Shown here one piece after another: positions 52,509-61,086 of a DNA stretch of 64,000 nucleotides. The DNA lies in assembly GCA_963771705.1 (NCBI GenBank), contig CAVYUP010000002.1, forward strand, positions 186,001 through 250,000, read 5' to 3'. The notes below the pieces were generated by a model that was given only the letters and a program-made list of their open reading frames with translations, did no database searches and was not told where the DNA came from. The translations under genes and the position numbers were made by a program. The first letter of the stretch is position 1. Every line of letters starts with the position of its first letter. The stretch is from DATFVA01 sp963771705 (lineage in GTDB: Bacteria > Bacteroidota > Ignavibacteria > Ignavibacteriales > Ignavibacteriaceae).

Positions 52509-54392
52509 TTGAAATCAATCCTGTTATTTCTGCTGCTTACCGTTTCCTGCTTTCCGCAAAAGATTAGCACATCTTCTGTTGCCCTTGAGGATATTAATTT
52601 CCAGGTGAAAGTTACGGGACTTCCTGATTCGGCAGGCACTGCCCGGATCAATTTTACTTCGGATGGAAAAACAGAGGATTTTCTGTTTACGGTGCATAAA
52701 GGAACCGTTGACACTTCAATATCTCTGAACAGAACCGGTGATTTCACCATTTCATTGGCAGGGTATAAAACAGAGGCGAATCTCCGGGTTCTCCCAGGCT
52801 TTTTCAGCATTTTACCACCGCTTATTGCAATCATCCTCGCGCTTATTTTCAGGCAGGTGGTTGTATCTCTCATGCTGGGGGTTTATCTGGGAGCTGTTTT
52901 CATTTACGACTACAATCCCTTAACCGGGTTTTTAAGACTAATAGACACATATATTATTAACGCCATTGCAGATCCTTCGCACATCCAGGTGATTGTGTTT
53001 ACACTTCTATTCGGGGGAGTGATAGGGCTGATCTCAAAAAGCGGGGGAACCAGAGGTATTGCGAACCTTGTTACCAGCTTTGCAAAGACGAGAAGATCAA
53101 GCTTGATTGCCACCTGGTTCTCGGGCATACTGATATTCTTTGATGATTACGCAAATTCTCTTGTTGTAGGGAACCTGATGAGGCCGGTAACAGACAAGAT
53201 GAGAATATCACGGGAGAAGCTTTCATTCTTTGTTGATGCTACCGCTGCACCGGTTGCCAGTATTTTTATAGTAAGCTCCTGGATAGGCTATGAAGTAGGG
53301 TTAATCCAGAACGGTTTGAGCATCGTCGGTTCAACGGAGAACGCATACGACATTTTTCTTAAGACAATTCCTTACCGCTTTTACCCCATAGCAATGCTGA
53401 TATTTGTTTTTATGACCGCTTTCCTTCAGAGGGATTTTGGGCCTATGTACAAAGCGGAAAAAAGGGCCGTGGACGAGGGAAAGCCCAACAGGGAAGGCGC
53501 TGAGGTTTCTAAGGATCTAACCGAGACATCCGATATTTTCGGTAATGAGGATAAAGCCAAATGGTATAATGGAATTATCCCCATAGCGGTAATTGTTATC
53601 GGAACGATAATAGGTCTGGTTTACACGGGGATCGATTCTCTTAAAGCACAGGGAATAACGGACTATACTGTTCGGGGCATAATTGGAAACTCAAATTCAT
53701 ATGCTGCGCTTTTGTGGGGGAGTTTTTCTGCGTGCCTGGTAGCGGCAGTTATGATATTGTGGCAGAGGATTATGACTCTTAGCGAGACTATTGATGCATG
53801 GTTTTTGGGGTTAAGATCTATGCTGCTTGCGGTAATTATTTTAAGTCTGGCATGGTCGATTGGGAACATAACTCAGGATATGAAGACAGCCGACTATATA
53901 ATCAGCATAATAAGCGACACTGTAAATCCCCGGTTACTTCCTGTTATTGTGTTTCTTGTTTGTGCGTTAACCAGTTTTGCAACCGGCACAAGCTGGGGGA
54001 CGATGGCCATAATGATGCCTATTGTAATTCCGCTTGCGCACTCGGTATCGGTTCTGAATCATTATGGTCCCGCAGATTATGATATTATCCTTCACGGAGT
54101 TATAAGCTCTGTGCTGGCAGGGTGTGTATTCGGAGATCATTGTTCGCCTATTTCAGACACCACAATTCTCAGTTCAATGGCATCAAGCTGCGATCATATA
54201 GAGCATGTGAGGACTCAGCTGCCGTATGCGGTAGTTACTGCTGTACTCTGTATGCTGATCGGCGATATTCCCACTGCCTGGGGATTTTCACCTTATCTTT
54301 CGATAGTGATTATCTCAGCTGTTTTGATTGGGATACTTTATTTCTTTGGAAAGTCAGTCAAGTACAACCCCGCTGAAAGCAGTACAGCCTGA
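52509..54392 (+). CDS. NhaC-family Na+/H+ antiporter with an exported N-terminal domain
   Basis: The C-terminal 520 residues are an NhaC-type carrier: IIALILALIF-like helices, SLMLGVYLGAVFI, GGVIGLISKSGGTRG, FFDDYANSLVVGNLMRP, ATAAPVASIFIVSSWIGYE, LTSFATGTSWGTMAIMMPI and FGDHCSPISDTTILSSMAS. It probably exchanges sodium for protons or another cation-linked substrate. Unusually, the first 95 residues are a signal-peptide-like start (SILLFLLLTVSCFPQ) and an Ig-like beta domain (INFQVKVTGLPDSAGTARIN, TVDTSISLNRTGDFTISLAG) placed before the first carrier helix. The only sensible start is TTG at 52509. A large loop lies near residues 315-345. Confidence 0.9.
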   Translation: MKSILLFLLLTVSCFPQKISTSSVALEDINFQVKVTGLPDSAGTARINFTSDGKTEDFLFTVHKGTVDTSISLNRTGDFTISLAGYKTEANLRVLPGFFSILPPLIAIILALIFRQVVVSLMLGVYLGAVFIYDYNPLTGFLRLIDTYIINAIADPSHIQVIVFTLLFGGVIGLISKSGGTRGIANLVTSFAKTRRSSLIATWFSGILIFFDDYANSLVVGNLMRPVTDKMRISREKLSFFVDATAAPVASIFIVSSWIGYEVGLIQNGLSIVGSTENAYDIFLKTIPYRFYPIAMLIFVFMTAFLQRDFGPMYKAEKRAVDEGKPNREGAEVSKDLTETSDIFGNEDKAKWYNGIIPIAVIVIGTIIGLVYTGIDSLKAQGITDYTVRGIIGNSNSYAALLWGSFSACLVAAVMILWQRIMTLSETIDAWFLGLRSMLLAVIILSLAWSIGNITQDMKTADYIISIISDTVNPRLLPVIVFLVCALTSFATGTSWGTMAIMMPIVIPLAHSVSVLNHYGPADYDIILHGVISSVLAGCVFGDHCSPISDTTILSSMASSCDHIEHVRTQLPYAVVTAVLCMLIGDIPTAWGFSPYLSIVIISAVLIGILYFFGKSVKYNPAESSTA

Positions 54393-54504
54393 GCCGTTAC
54401 AGAACTGATTCTAAAAACCTTACGGATGTCATAGCTGATGACGCCGGAACAATTAGCAAATAGTTTGTCTAATCCAACAGCTTACATATTTGCTTTTCCT
54501 TAAA

Positions 54505-54684
54505 ATGGCGGATGAATATTCTAAGCCGCCATATAACAGAAGTATCAGTATCCATGAAAAGTATAACTGGCAGAGTTTGTTAAATAAGAGCGGAGCCGAG
54601 CTGGAGGTTCATTATGTGAATATTCTTTCTGAACTTGGAAAAGAAAAGAGGATGATCGGGGAAATCTTTCAAATCGAAGAATGA
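54505..54684 (+). CDS. Small protein of unknown function (59 aa)
   Basis: A soluble, charged frame: MADEYSKPPYNRSISIHEKY, then a run with LLNKSGAELEVHYVNILSEL and an acidic end (IGEIFQIEE). Composition is protein-like, but no ribosome site is clear. Its N-terminal PPYNRSISI resembles APYNRTLEI at the start of the methyltransferase encoded 5 kb upstream, which may be chance or a shared N-terminal motif. It follows the antiporter by about 110 bp. It might be real or a remnant. Confidence 0.4.
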   Translation: MADEYSKPPYNRSISIHEKYNWQSLLNKSGAELEVHYVNILSELGKEKRMIGEIFQIEE

Positions 54685-54844
54685 AATCCAGGATCCTCCA
54701 AAACTTTACAAGCTTATTAAACTTATGTAAGCGAAAATGATGAAGAAAATCGGATATCTTTTTTATATTAGTTCCAAATATGTTAAGTTATTTCGAAAAT
54801 AAAATGCTTTTGGGGAGCTTCAATCTTTAAATGTTGAATTTCTT

Positions 54845-54883
54845 TCGGCCTCATCTCGGCCTCATTTCGGCCTCATTTCGGCC
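54845..54883. repeat. 11-bp tandem repeat
   Basis: TCGGCCTCATC, TCGGCCTCATT, TCGGCCTCATT and a partial TCGGCC follow each other. They lie in the 371-base stretch 54685-55055, which otherwise holds no gene; two similar AT-rich patches (about 54722-54740 and 55020-55040, TTATGTA-AAGCGAAAAT) are the only other pattern there. Confidence 0.8.
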
Positions 54884-55055
54884 TTCAAATACTTTATAAC
54901 CCCAAGGCAAGATCGGGGCAGGTAAGGTTTAATGGGATGTTTTAGTCAAATATTCGATCTATGAAGAGGGAAGTCTGGTGGAGGGGAGGAGTCTTGATAC
55001 AATTATCTAATAAAAGTAAGTTTATGTATAAGCGAAAATAATATCCGGGGGATTT

Positions 55056-55523
55056 ATGAGACTTTACTTTTTATGCATAGTTTTTCTTGCAGGCTTTTCG
55101 GGCTGCAGTAATGCAACGGATCCGGGATATCCTTCACCTCTGCAAAAGTCGATTACCGTTAACGGAGTAGAGTATTCCGCAGGAATTCCAGTAAATAAAT
55201 TTTTACCTGACGATACGCTTCATATTAGTTTCAGAGTAGCCAACCAGACACTAGCGCCAAAAACATTTAATTTCAGCAACATCCAGCAGCTTGCTTTTGA
55301 ACTGATCAACAAGGATAACCAGATAGTTTTATGCTATCCATACATTGTTTTACCCGCGACGAGCAGTTTCACCGTTGCGCCGGGAGAAATGAAAGAGTTA
55401 TCCATGTGGTCATTATTCAGGGATCACAACGGCAGGTATATCGAAAAAGGGAATTATAACCTAAATGTTTTCCTAGCGAACAGGAATTCACCAAAAATAA
55501 ATCTTGCCGTTTTTATTTATTAA
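55056..55523 (+). CDS. Lipoprotein with BsuPI-like domain
   Basis: The signal peptide ends in a lipobox-like GFSGC (Cys17). The mature part has the BsuPI/intracellular proteinase inhibitor-type beta-sandwich layout: LHISFRVANQTLAPKTFNFS, QQLAFELINKDNQIVLCY, FTVAPGEMKELSMWSLF and GNYNLNVFLANR. BsuPI domains occur on many surface lipoproteins and rarely have a known role. It is 27 bp before an SGNH hydrolase gene, so the two probably form a unit. Start by the ATG after a GGGGG-rich site (55047). Confidence 0.75.
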   Translation: MRLYFLCIVFLAGFSGCSNATDPGYPSPLQKSITVNGVEYSAGIPVNKFLPDDTLHISFRVANQTLAPKTFNFSNIQQLAFELINKDNQIVLCYPYIVLPATSSFTVAPGEMKELSMWSLFRDHNGRYIEKGNYNLNVFLANRNSPKINLAVFIY

Positions 55524-55550
55524 TTAGCAGCAGGATTTCAGAAAAATAAT

Positions 55551-56258
55551 ATGAAAAAAAACTTTATCTTCGTTTTTGTTTTATTAATTCAATTCACAAC
55601 ATATAGTCAGAATTATACAACTATGGAAGATTTCGGAAATCTCAGCAGGTTCGCGCAGGAGAATAAATCATTAGGCGCTCCGGAAGCGGGGGAGGATAGG
55701 GTGGTTTTTATGGGGAATTCAATTACCGAGTTCTGGGGTGAGATTGACAGCGCTTTCTTTAATGGAAAACTGTATGTAAACAGGGGGATAAGCGGACAGA
55801 CAACCTCACAGATGCTGCTCAGGTTCCGTCAGGATGTTATTGATCTAAAACCGGCGGTAGTAGTTATACTTGCAGGCATAAATGATATAGCCGAGAATAC
55901 AGGACCGATTGCGTTGGAGGATGTATTCGGAAATATTGTTTCGATGTGTCAGCTTGCGCGGGTAAATGGTATCAGGGTGGTGCTGTCGTCGGTGCTGCCG
56001 GCTAACGACTTCCCGTGGAATCCTGGGCTAAACCCTGCGGATAAGGTGGTTAAGCTTAATAGTATGCTGAAGGCTTACTGCGGAGAAAATAATATTATTT
56101 ATCTCGATTATTATACACGTATGGTTAATGATAAGAAAGGACTGGATAAAGAACTGGCTGAAGACGGTGTTCATCCAACGCTGGCGGGGTATAAAATAAT
56201 GGAACCATTGGCAGAAAAAGCAATTGAAGAGTCTTTAAAGGGGCGTACTGATCAATAG
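55551..56258 (+). CDS. Exported SGNH/GDSL-family hydrolase
   Basis: A serine hydrolase acting on esters of lipids, sugars or cell-wall components. Signal peptide IFVFVLLIQFTTYS. Block I is VVFMGNSITEFWGE (Ser57), block II NRGISGQTTSQMLLRF, block III ILAGINDIAEN and block V EDGVHPTLAGY (catalytic Asp and His). The 235-aa length and block spacing are typical of bacterial acylhydrolases. The substrate is unknown. The stop overlaps by 7 bases the convergent L,D-transpeptidase gene. Confidence 0.9.
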   Translation: MKKNFIFVFVLLIQFTTYSQNYTTMEDFGNLSRFAQENKSLGAPEAGEDRVVFMGNSITEFWGEIDSAFFNGKLYVNRGISGQTTSQMLLRFRQDVIDLKPAVVVILAGINDIAENTGPIALEDVFGNIVSMCQLARVNGIRVVLSSVLPANDFPWNPGLNPADKVVKLNSMLKAYCGENNIIYLDYYTRMVNDKKGLDKELAEDGVHPTLAGYKIMEPLAEKAIEESLKGRTDQ

Positions 56259-57097
56259 AAGGCTTTATACTCCATACTGGTAATGACCTTATTCAACGGC
56301 CTGTAAAAGGTTATGTAATCGAATGGCGGGGGAATAGAGGAGCTGATGTACTGCCAGACAGGCGGCATGATCTGCTGCTTCATAATTTTCCTTGAGTCGC
56401 CTATAGGGAGACCATCATGCCCCATGTTGTTGAAATCGATGATAAGTCTGGGGTTATATGAAACGAAATATTTCCCGCCGTAGATCTCTTTAAGCCGCTT
56501 TTTCATCTGGTATTTCAGATCAGAAATACTAAGATAGGCGTAGGCATCAGATGAATCGCAGAATGCAACCTTCACGGCACTATGCCCGTCGTGTACAAGG
56601 ACAGGTGTACCCTCTTCAATTTTCGTAAAAAGTTCCTTTGCCATATTCCGGGTTAATCTTACACATCCGTGTGAACTTTTCTTTTTGCCAAGGTATCTGT
56701 AGTATCCGCTCCCCTGCAGAGCGTGAAATCCTATCCCCCAATTGAAGCCCATCCAGTTCAGCATCAGAGTACTATCGAACTGACGCGAAAACCATTTCTC
56801 CATTTTCGATTGGATTACAAATAATCCTGTTTTCGTATCAACACCGTCTTTAAGTCGGCTGGTTCCCGACGAGAGTCCGAATTCTTTTACAGGTTCAGTT
56901 CTGGAATGCAGGTACCCTTTCTGGGCGGCTAAATCTACTTCTATGAAGTAGGGCATAAGCGTGTACACGGTATCTCTTACCCAGGAATGATTTTCAACTG
57001 AGGCGGATGAAGTACTCTCTTTAATATCCTGCGCATACAGGTCAGGAGATATAAGAATAAATGACTGAAGCAATATGATCCAGCTTACCCTCTTCAT
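56252..57097 (-). CDS. Exported L,D-transpeptidase (YkuD domain)
   Basis: Cell-wall cross-linking or anchoring enzyme. A signal peptide is followed by the YkuD catalytic domain: FIEVDLAAQKGYLH, FGLSSGTSRLKDGVDTKTG, NWGIGFHALQGSGYYRYLG and the catalytic SHGCVRLTRN (His143, Cys145, Arg147). A C-terminal extension (about 190-281) of unknown role ends with YITFYRPLNKVIT. No peptidoglycan-binding LysM domain is seen. It starts 8 bases after the uvrC stop on the same strand. Confidence 0.87.
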   Translation of the reverse strand: MKRVSWIILLQSFILISPDLYAQDIKESTSSASVENHSWVRDTVYTLMPYFIEVDLAAQKGYLHSRTEPVKEFGLSSGTSRLKDGVDTKTGLFVIQSKMEKWFSRQFDSTLMLNWMGFNWGIGFHALQGSGYYRYLGKKKSSHGCVRLTRNMAKELFTKIEEGTPVLVHDGHSAVKVAFCDSSDAYAYLSISDLKYQMKKRLKEIYGGKYFVSYNPRLIIDFNNMGHDGLPIGDSRKIMKQQIMPPVWQYISSSIPPPFDYITFYRPLNKVITSMEYKAFY

Positions 57098-57105
57098 ATA
57101 ATTTT

Positions 57106-58926
57106 TTAGTTCTCCTGGAAATGTTGAATGAGTATGTCCGCTTTTTTCTTCCCCACCAGTTTAGAAAGCTGATCAAAAGAAGAATTTTTTATGACACTTA
57201 AACTACCTAATTCTTTCAACAATATCTGTGCAGTTGACGGTCCTATCCCTTTTATTTCAGTAAGTTCGGTTCGGATAGTCCTTTTACTTCTTCTTCCGCG
57301 GTGAAAAGTAATTGCGAAGCGGTGGGCCTCATCCCTTACCTGCTGCAGAAGCTTCAGTCCGGAAGAAGTTTTAGGTACAGATTCAGCTTCAGATCTGCCG
57401 GGGAAGAAAACCTCCTCCAGTCTTTTGGCCAGGCCGATAATATTATAATCCTTAAATCCAAGATCATCCAGTATCTCTACGGCACTGGAAAGCTGTCCTT
57501 TTCCTCCGTCTACCATAATAAGGTCGGGCAGGGGAGCATTTTCCTCTTTCAGCTTCGAGTACCTTCTTTGTATTACCTCCTGCATACTTGCGAAATCGTC
57601 GGGTCCCTCAACGCTCTTTATTATAAACTTTCTGTAAAGACTCTTCTTTGGTTTGCCGTCCTCAAACACAACCATACTCGCAACCGAATCGCTCCCCTGA
57701 AGGTTTGAGATATCGAAACATTCTATTTTTCTGGGAAGCTCTTTAAGGTGAAGGTCACGCTGCAGAGCGGAAACCGAGTAAGGCACCTGACCCTGATTTT
57801 TCATCTTCTGGATCTGCAATTCCTTAAGCTGAAGGATAGCGTTTTCCTTGCACATCTTAACCAGGGATTTTAACGAACCCCTTTGCGGAATTGTTATCTT
57901 CACTTTTCTTTCGGCCTTAACGCTAAGCCATTCCTCCAGAGTTTCCTTATCAGATGGCTCCTCTTCAAGGGCTATTTCCTTCGGGACTTCAACATATTCT
58001 CCGCCATAATAGAATTTAATTGCCGCTGAATATATATCTCCTGATTCTTCTCCCGGTTCCATCGACAGTCGCAGCTGTTTTTTACCTGTAAGTTTTCCGC
58101 TCCTTATGTTAAACACTGTGCAGGAAGAATCTTTTCCCTCATAAGCCGCAGCAATTATATCCCTGTCATTAAAGTCATCGCTCACCACTTTCTGCTTTGA
58201 GGATATAACAGAAAGCTGGTCAATCTTATCGCGCAGCTCGGCTGCCTTCTCAAATTCCAGCAGCTCAACGGCAGTATCCATCCTTGCCTTCAGATCTTTT
58301 ATGAGATCATCGGTTCTGCCTCTCAGAACCCTTGTTACCTCGTCGACCATTTCTCTGTAATCTTTTTCGGAGATAAATCCTTCGCATGGACCGTCGCATT
58401 TTTTTATATGGTAATCGAGGCACACTCTGAATTTTCTTTTTTCGATAACCTCCTGAGTAATATTAAGTTTGCAGCTCCTTATCTTAAATACCTGGTTGAT
58501 CATACGGAGAGCCGACTTCATCGTTTTAACGTCGGTATACGGTCCAAAATAACGTGATCCGTCTTTAATAATTCTCCTTGTAGGATAAACTCTTGGAAAC
58601 GGTTCGTTGGTTACCTTAATATAAGGATAAGATTTATCGTCTTTCAGGTTAACATTATACCTGGGCTTAAGATCTTTGATTAGATTATTTTCCAGTACGA
58701 GAGCCTCGATTTCATTATCTGTAATAATCATCTCAAGGTCAGCGGTTTTGCTTATAAGCGTCTGTGTTTTAACGGAAGGAACGTTTTTCTGGAAGTAGGT
58801 CCTTACGCGGTTCTTAAGGTTCCGGGCCTTGCCAACATAGATAACCTTACCGTTTTCATTAAGAAACTGGTATACTCCCGGAGCATCGGGAAGGTTTTTC
58901 AATTTTGCTTCAAGTATTTGATTCAT
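57106..58926 (-). CDS. uvrC: Excinuclease ABC subunit C
   Basis: UvrC makes both incisions in nucleotide excision repair with UvrA and UvrB. The N-terminal GIY-YIG nuclease (PDAPGVYQFLNENGKVIYVG, ARNLKNRVRTYF) is followed by a cysteine-containing region (CLDYHIKKCDGPCEG), the UvrB-binding UVR helix (AVELLEFEKAAELRDKI), the endonuclease V-like domain (IECFDISNLQGSDSVASMVV, DLIMVDGGKGQLSSA) and the C-terminal HhH (LTEIKGIGPSTAQILLKEL). At 606 aa it is full-length. It lies 8 bp upstream of the transpeptidase gene on the same strand. Confidence 0.96.
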   Translation of the reverse strand: MNQILEAKLKNLPDAPGVYQFLNENGKVIYVGKARNLKNRVRTYFQKNVPSVKTQTLISKTADLEMIITDNEIEALVLENNLIKDLKPRYNVNLKDDKSYPYIKVTNEPFPRVYPTRRIIKDGSRYFGPYTDVKTMKSALRMINQVFKIRSCKLNITQEVIEKRKFRVCLDYHIKKCDGPCEGFISEKDYREMVDEVTRVLRGRTDDLIKDLKARMDTAVELLEFEKAAELRDKIDQLSVISSKQKVVSDDFNDRDIIAAAYEGKDSSCTVFNIRSGKLTGKKQLRLSMEPGEESGDIYSAAIKFYYGGEYVEVPKEIALEEEPSDKETLEEWLSVKAERKVKITIPQRGSLKSLVKMCKENAILQLKELQIQKMKNQGQVPYSVSALQRDLHLKELPRKIECFDISNLQGSDSVASMVVFEDGKPKKSLYRKFIIKSVEGPDDFASMQEVIQRRYSKLKEENAPLPDLIMVDGGKGQLSSAVEILDDLGFKDYNIIGLAKRLEEVFFPGRSEAESVPKTSSGLKLLQQVRDEAHRFAITFHRGRRSKRTIRTELTEIKGIGPSTAQILLKELGSLSVIKNSSFDQLSKLVGKKKADILIQHFQEN

Positions 58927-58997
58927 CGTATCAGGTTAAAATAAACGTTCAAAATTAAATTAAACTACTATGCAAAAAAAGATTAAAAATAGTCTTT

Positions 58998-60077
58998 TTA
59001 AAGCCAGTCTTTTTTCTTAAAAAACAATATCATTCCTCCCGCGATAACCAGCATAACCAGAATCACCACAGGGTAGCCGTACTGCCAGGTGAGTTCGGGC
59101 ATATTCCACCTGCTCACCGAGGTATTGAAGTTCATTCCGTAAATACCGGCCAGGAAGGTTAAAGGAATAAAAATAGTAGATATAATAGTAAGTACTTTTA
59201 CAACTTCATTAAGTTTCTGTCCTGAGCTGGAAAGATATATTTCCAGCATACCGTTTAATATTTCCCTGTAATTTTCCATTGTTTCAATATTCTGTCTTAT
59301 ATGATCATAAAGATCACGAAGAAATATATAGGTTGATTTTGCGATATAAGGATAGCGTTCCCTTTCTATAGAGAAGATTATGTCCCTCAGGGGAGAAACA
59401 GCCCGGCGCAACTTAATGATCTTCTTTCTCATATTGTGAATAGTTTCAATTGTGTTCTTGTTTGGATCATAAACAAGGTCATCTTCAATATTTTCCATAA
59501 CATCGTCCATATCCTGGAGTATGTAGAAGTAATTATCAACCATTGTATCAAGAAGGCGGTACATAAGGTAATCGGCTCCGAGACTCCGTATTCTGCCTTT
59601 ATCGCTCCTAAGGCGTTCCCTGATAATATTAAAAACATCTCCCTCCTGCTCCTGGAATGTTATGAGGCAGTTATCCCTTGAAAGAACAAACGATACCTGT
59701 TCTATTTTTAATTCATGATTTTTTTCTTCCACATCGATCATTTTTGTGATAAGAAAAAGATAATTATCGTAATCTTCCAGTTTTGGAAGATGATTTACAT
59801 TTAGGATATCTTCAAGTATAAGGGGATGGATATCGAAAATCTCTCCGATCCGTGCGAGTTTCTCAACTTCATGGAGTCCGCTGATATTTATCCAGCTTAC
59901 ATTGCCGTCTTCTTTAAACTTTTTCAGGTCTTCAATATTAGTTATTTCTTTTTCGTGAAAATTTTTAGCGTTATAATCAAAGCTGGTAATTTTCATTGCA
60001 GGTAGTTTTTGTTCTCCCGTAAATACGAGTGAACCCGGGGGCAGCCCTCTTTTACTTCTGAGCCTGAGTTTCGGCAT
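58998..60077 (-). CDS. corA: CorA magnesium/cobalt transporter
   Basis: A pentameric divalent-cation channel. Cytoplasmic N-terminal part (VSWINISGLHEVEKLARIG, FDIHPLILEDILN) is followed by a long helix with MRKKIIKLRRAVSPLRDII and two C-terminal membrane helices. The pore signature GMN lies at 314-316 in FLAGIYGMNFN, and a basic end (FFKKKDWL) closes the chain. The 359-aa length is normal. It has its own upstream spacing (71 bp to the lipoprotein stop). Confidence 0.94.
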   Translation of the reverse strand: MPKLRLRSKRGLPPGSLVFTGEQKLPAMKITSFDYNAKNFHEKEITNIEDLKKFKEDGNVSWINISGLHEVEKLARIGEIFDIHPLILEDILNVNHLPKLEDYDNYLFLITKMIDVEEKNHELKIEQVSFVLSRDNCLITFQEQEGDVFNIIRERLRSDKGRIRSLGADYLMYRLLDTMVDNYFYILQDMDDVMENIEDDLVYDPNKNTIETIHNMRKKIIKLRRAVSPLRDIIFSIERERYPYIAKSTYIFLRDLYDHIRQNIETMENYREILNGMLEIYLSSSGQKLNEVVKVLTIISTIFIPLTFLAGIYGMNFNTSVSRWNMPELTWQYGYPVVILVMLVIAGGMILFFKKKDWL

Positions 60078-60148
60078 AAATTTTTCCTTTACTATGGTGT
60101 GATTGAATAAAAATAATGAATCTGACAGAAAAAAGTCTTAAAAAATAT

Positions 60149-60622
60149 TTAATTACTGAAAAGCTCTATCTTAAGCTTTCCGGTGAAATTTGTGAAGGTG
60201 ATTGAAATGACATCGGGCGTTCTTCCCTCAAGGCTCGCGGAGATTGTGGGGATGTTATTTTTTATCAGTTTGTTGTAGAGGAGCTGGTTGGAATAATCAA
60301 AAATATAGAAACTTGCATGTCCCTGTGAATAATCGTCAAGTGAAAGTATCAAATGAGAGTGAGTACTGTTTACACCTGAAAAATCCTTGAAAGTGGTTGA
60401 GATATTTTCTGCATTAATTAAAAAAGTATATGTGGAACCCGACTGCAGCCTTACGGGCTGATTTATGTTGCCGGCTGCATTACCCGGAGCAATAATATCT
60501 TCACGGCAGGAAGGGATAAAGATTAAAGTGAGCAGCAGTCCTATTATGCAAAAATGGGAACTCTTCTTCAATTTATTCTTTCTTTTACCTGGAGATAATA
60601 TAACTAAAATAATTCTTTCCAT
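60149..60622 (-). CDS. Lipoprotein of unknown function
   Basis: A basic N-terminus (KRKNKLKKS) and a hydrophobic segment lead to the lipobox-like IFIPSC. The remaining 115 residues are beta-rich (PVRLQSGSTYTFLINAENIS, HSHLILSLDDYSQGHASFYI, DVISITFTNFTGKLKIELF). No family recognised. A shorter start nearer the hydrophobic segment is possible. The 464 bases upstream (60623-61086) contain no gene; they hold the promoter listed at 61021 and one DnaA-box-like TTATCCACA (60915-60923). Confidence 0.65.
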   Translation of the reverse strand: MERIILVILSPGKRKNKLKKSSHFCIIGLLLTLIFIPSCREDIIAPGNAAGNINQPVRLQSGSTYTFLINAENISTTFKDFSGVNSTHSHLILSLDDYSQGHASFYIFDYSNQLLYNKLIKNNIPTISASLEGRTPDVISITFTNFTGKLKIELFSN

Positions 60623-61020
60623 ATCGTGATTGTGCTTTATCCCGGGAATGATAGAAAAGGAAATACGTGATTTATGTCATATAGACTTAAAAACCCTGTG
60701 GAACAATTTACTTGGTGTAAAGGGCTTAATACCATTAAAAACAATTAGATATAGGCCCTGTATTAATGTTATTAAGTATGTGAATAATTATAAAAGGGGG
60801 TTTTCCTGACAAAAATCACATTCAACTCTCATATTATGGGATTTTTCACTCTGAGGATCATTTATCTTTTTGTCCGTCCGGATGGGAATTATAAAATAGT
60901 ACCTTAGGTTTAACTTATCCACAATCTTTCCACCTGATTTATTCCATTTTCTAACAAGGCTAAGCTCTTATATAAGAATGAATTAAACCACTTCCCCAAA
61001 GCCGGGGAGTAAACTTTTAA

Positions 61021-61052
61021 TTTGATATATAGTGGTTAAATCCCTAAATTTG
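61021..61052 (+). promoter_or_regulatory. Bacteroidota-type promoter of the M23 peptidase gene
   Basis: TTTG (61021-61024), a 20-base spacer and TAAATTTG (61045-61052) match the Bacteroidota sigma pattern (TTTG and TAnnTTTG). The start codon follows 34 bases later. Confidence 0.55.
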
Positions 61053-61086
61053 TGATAATTAGCACTTACGAATATTCTTTTAAATT

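Noticed and set aside
60915..60923. Perfect DnaA box (TTATCCACA) in a gene-free stretch
   Set aside because: It is a single box; no cluster of boxes, no AT-rich unwinding region and no dnaA or dnaN nearby, so no origin claim.
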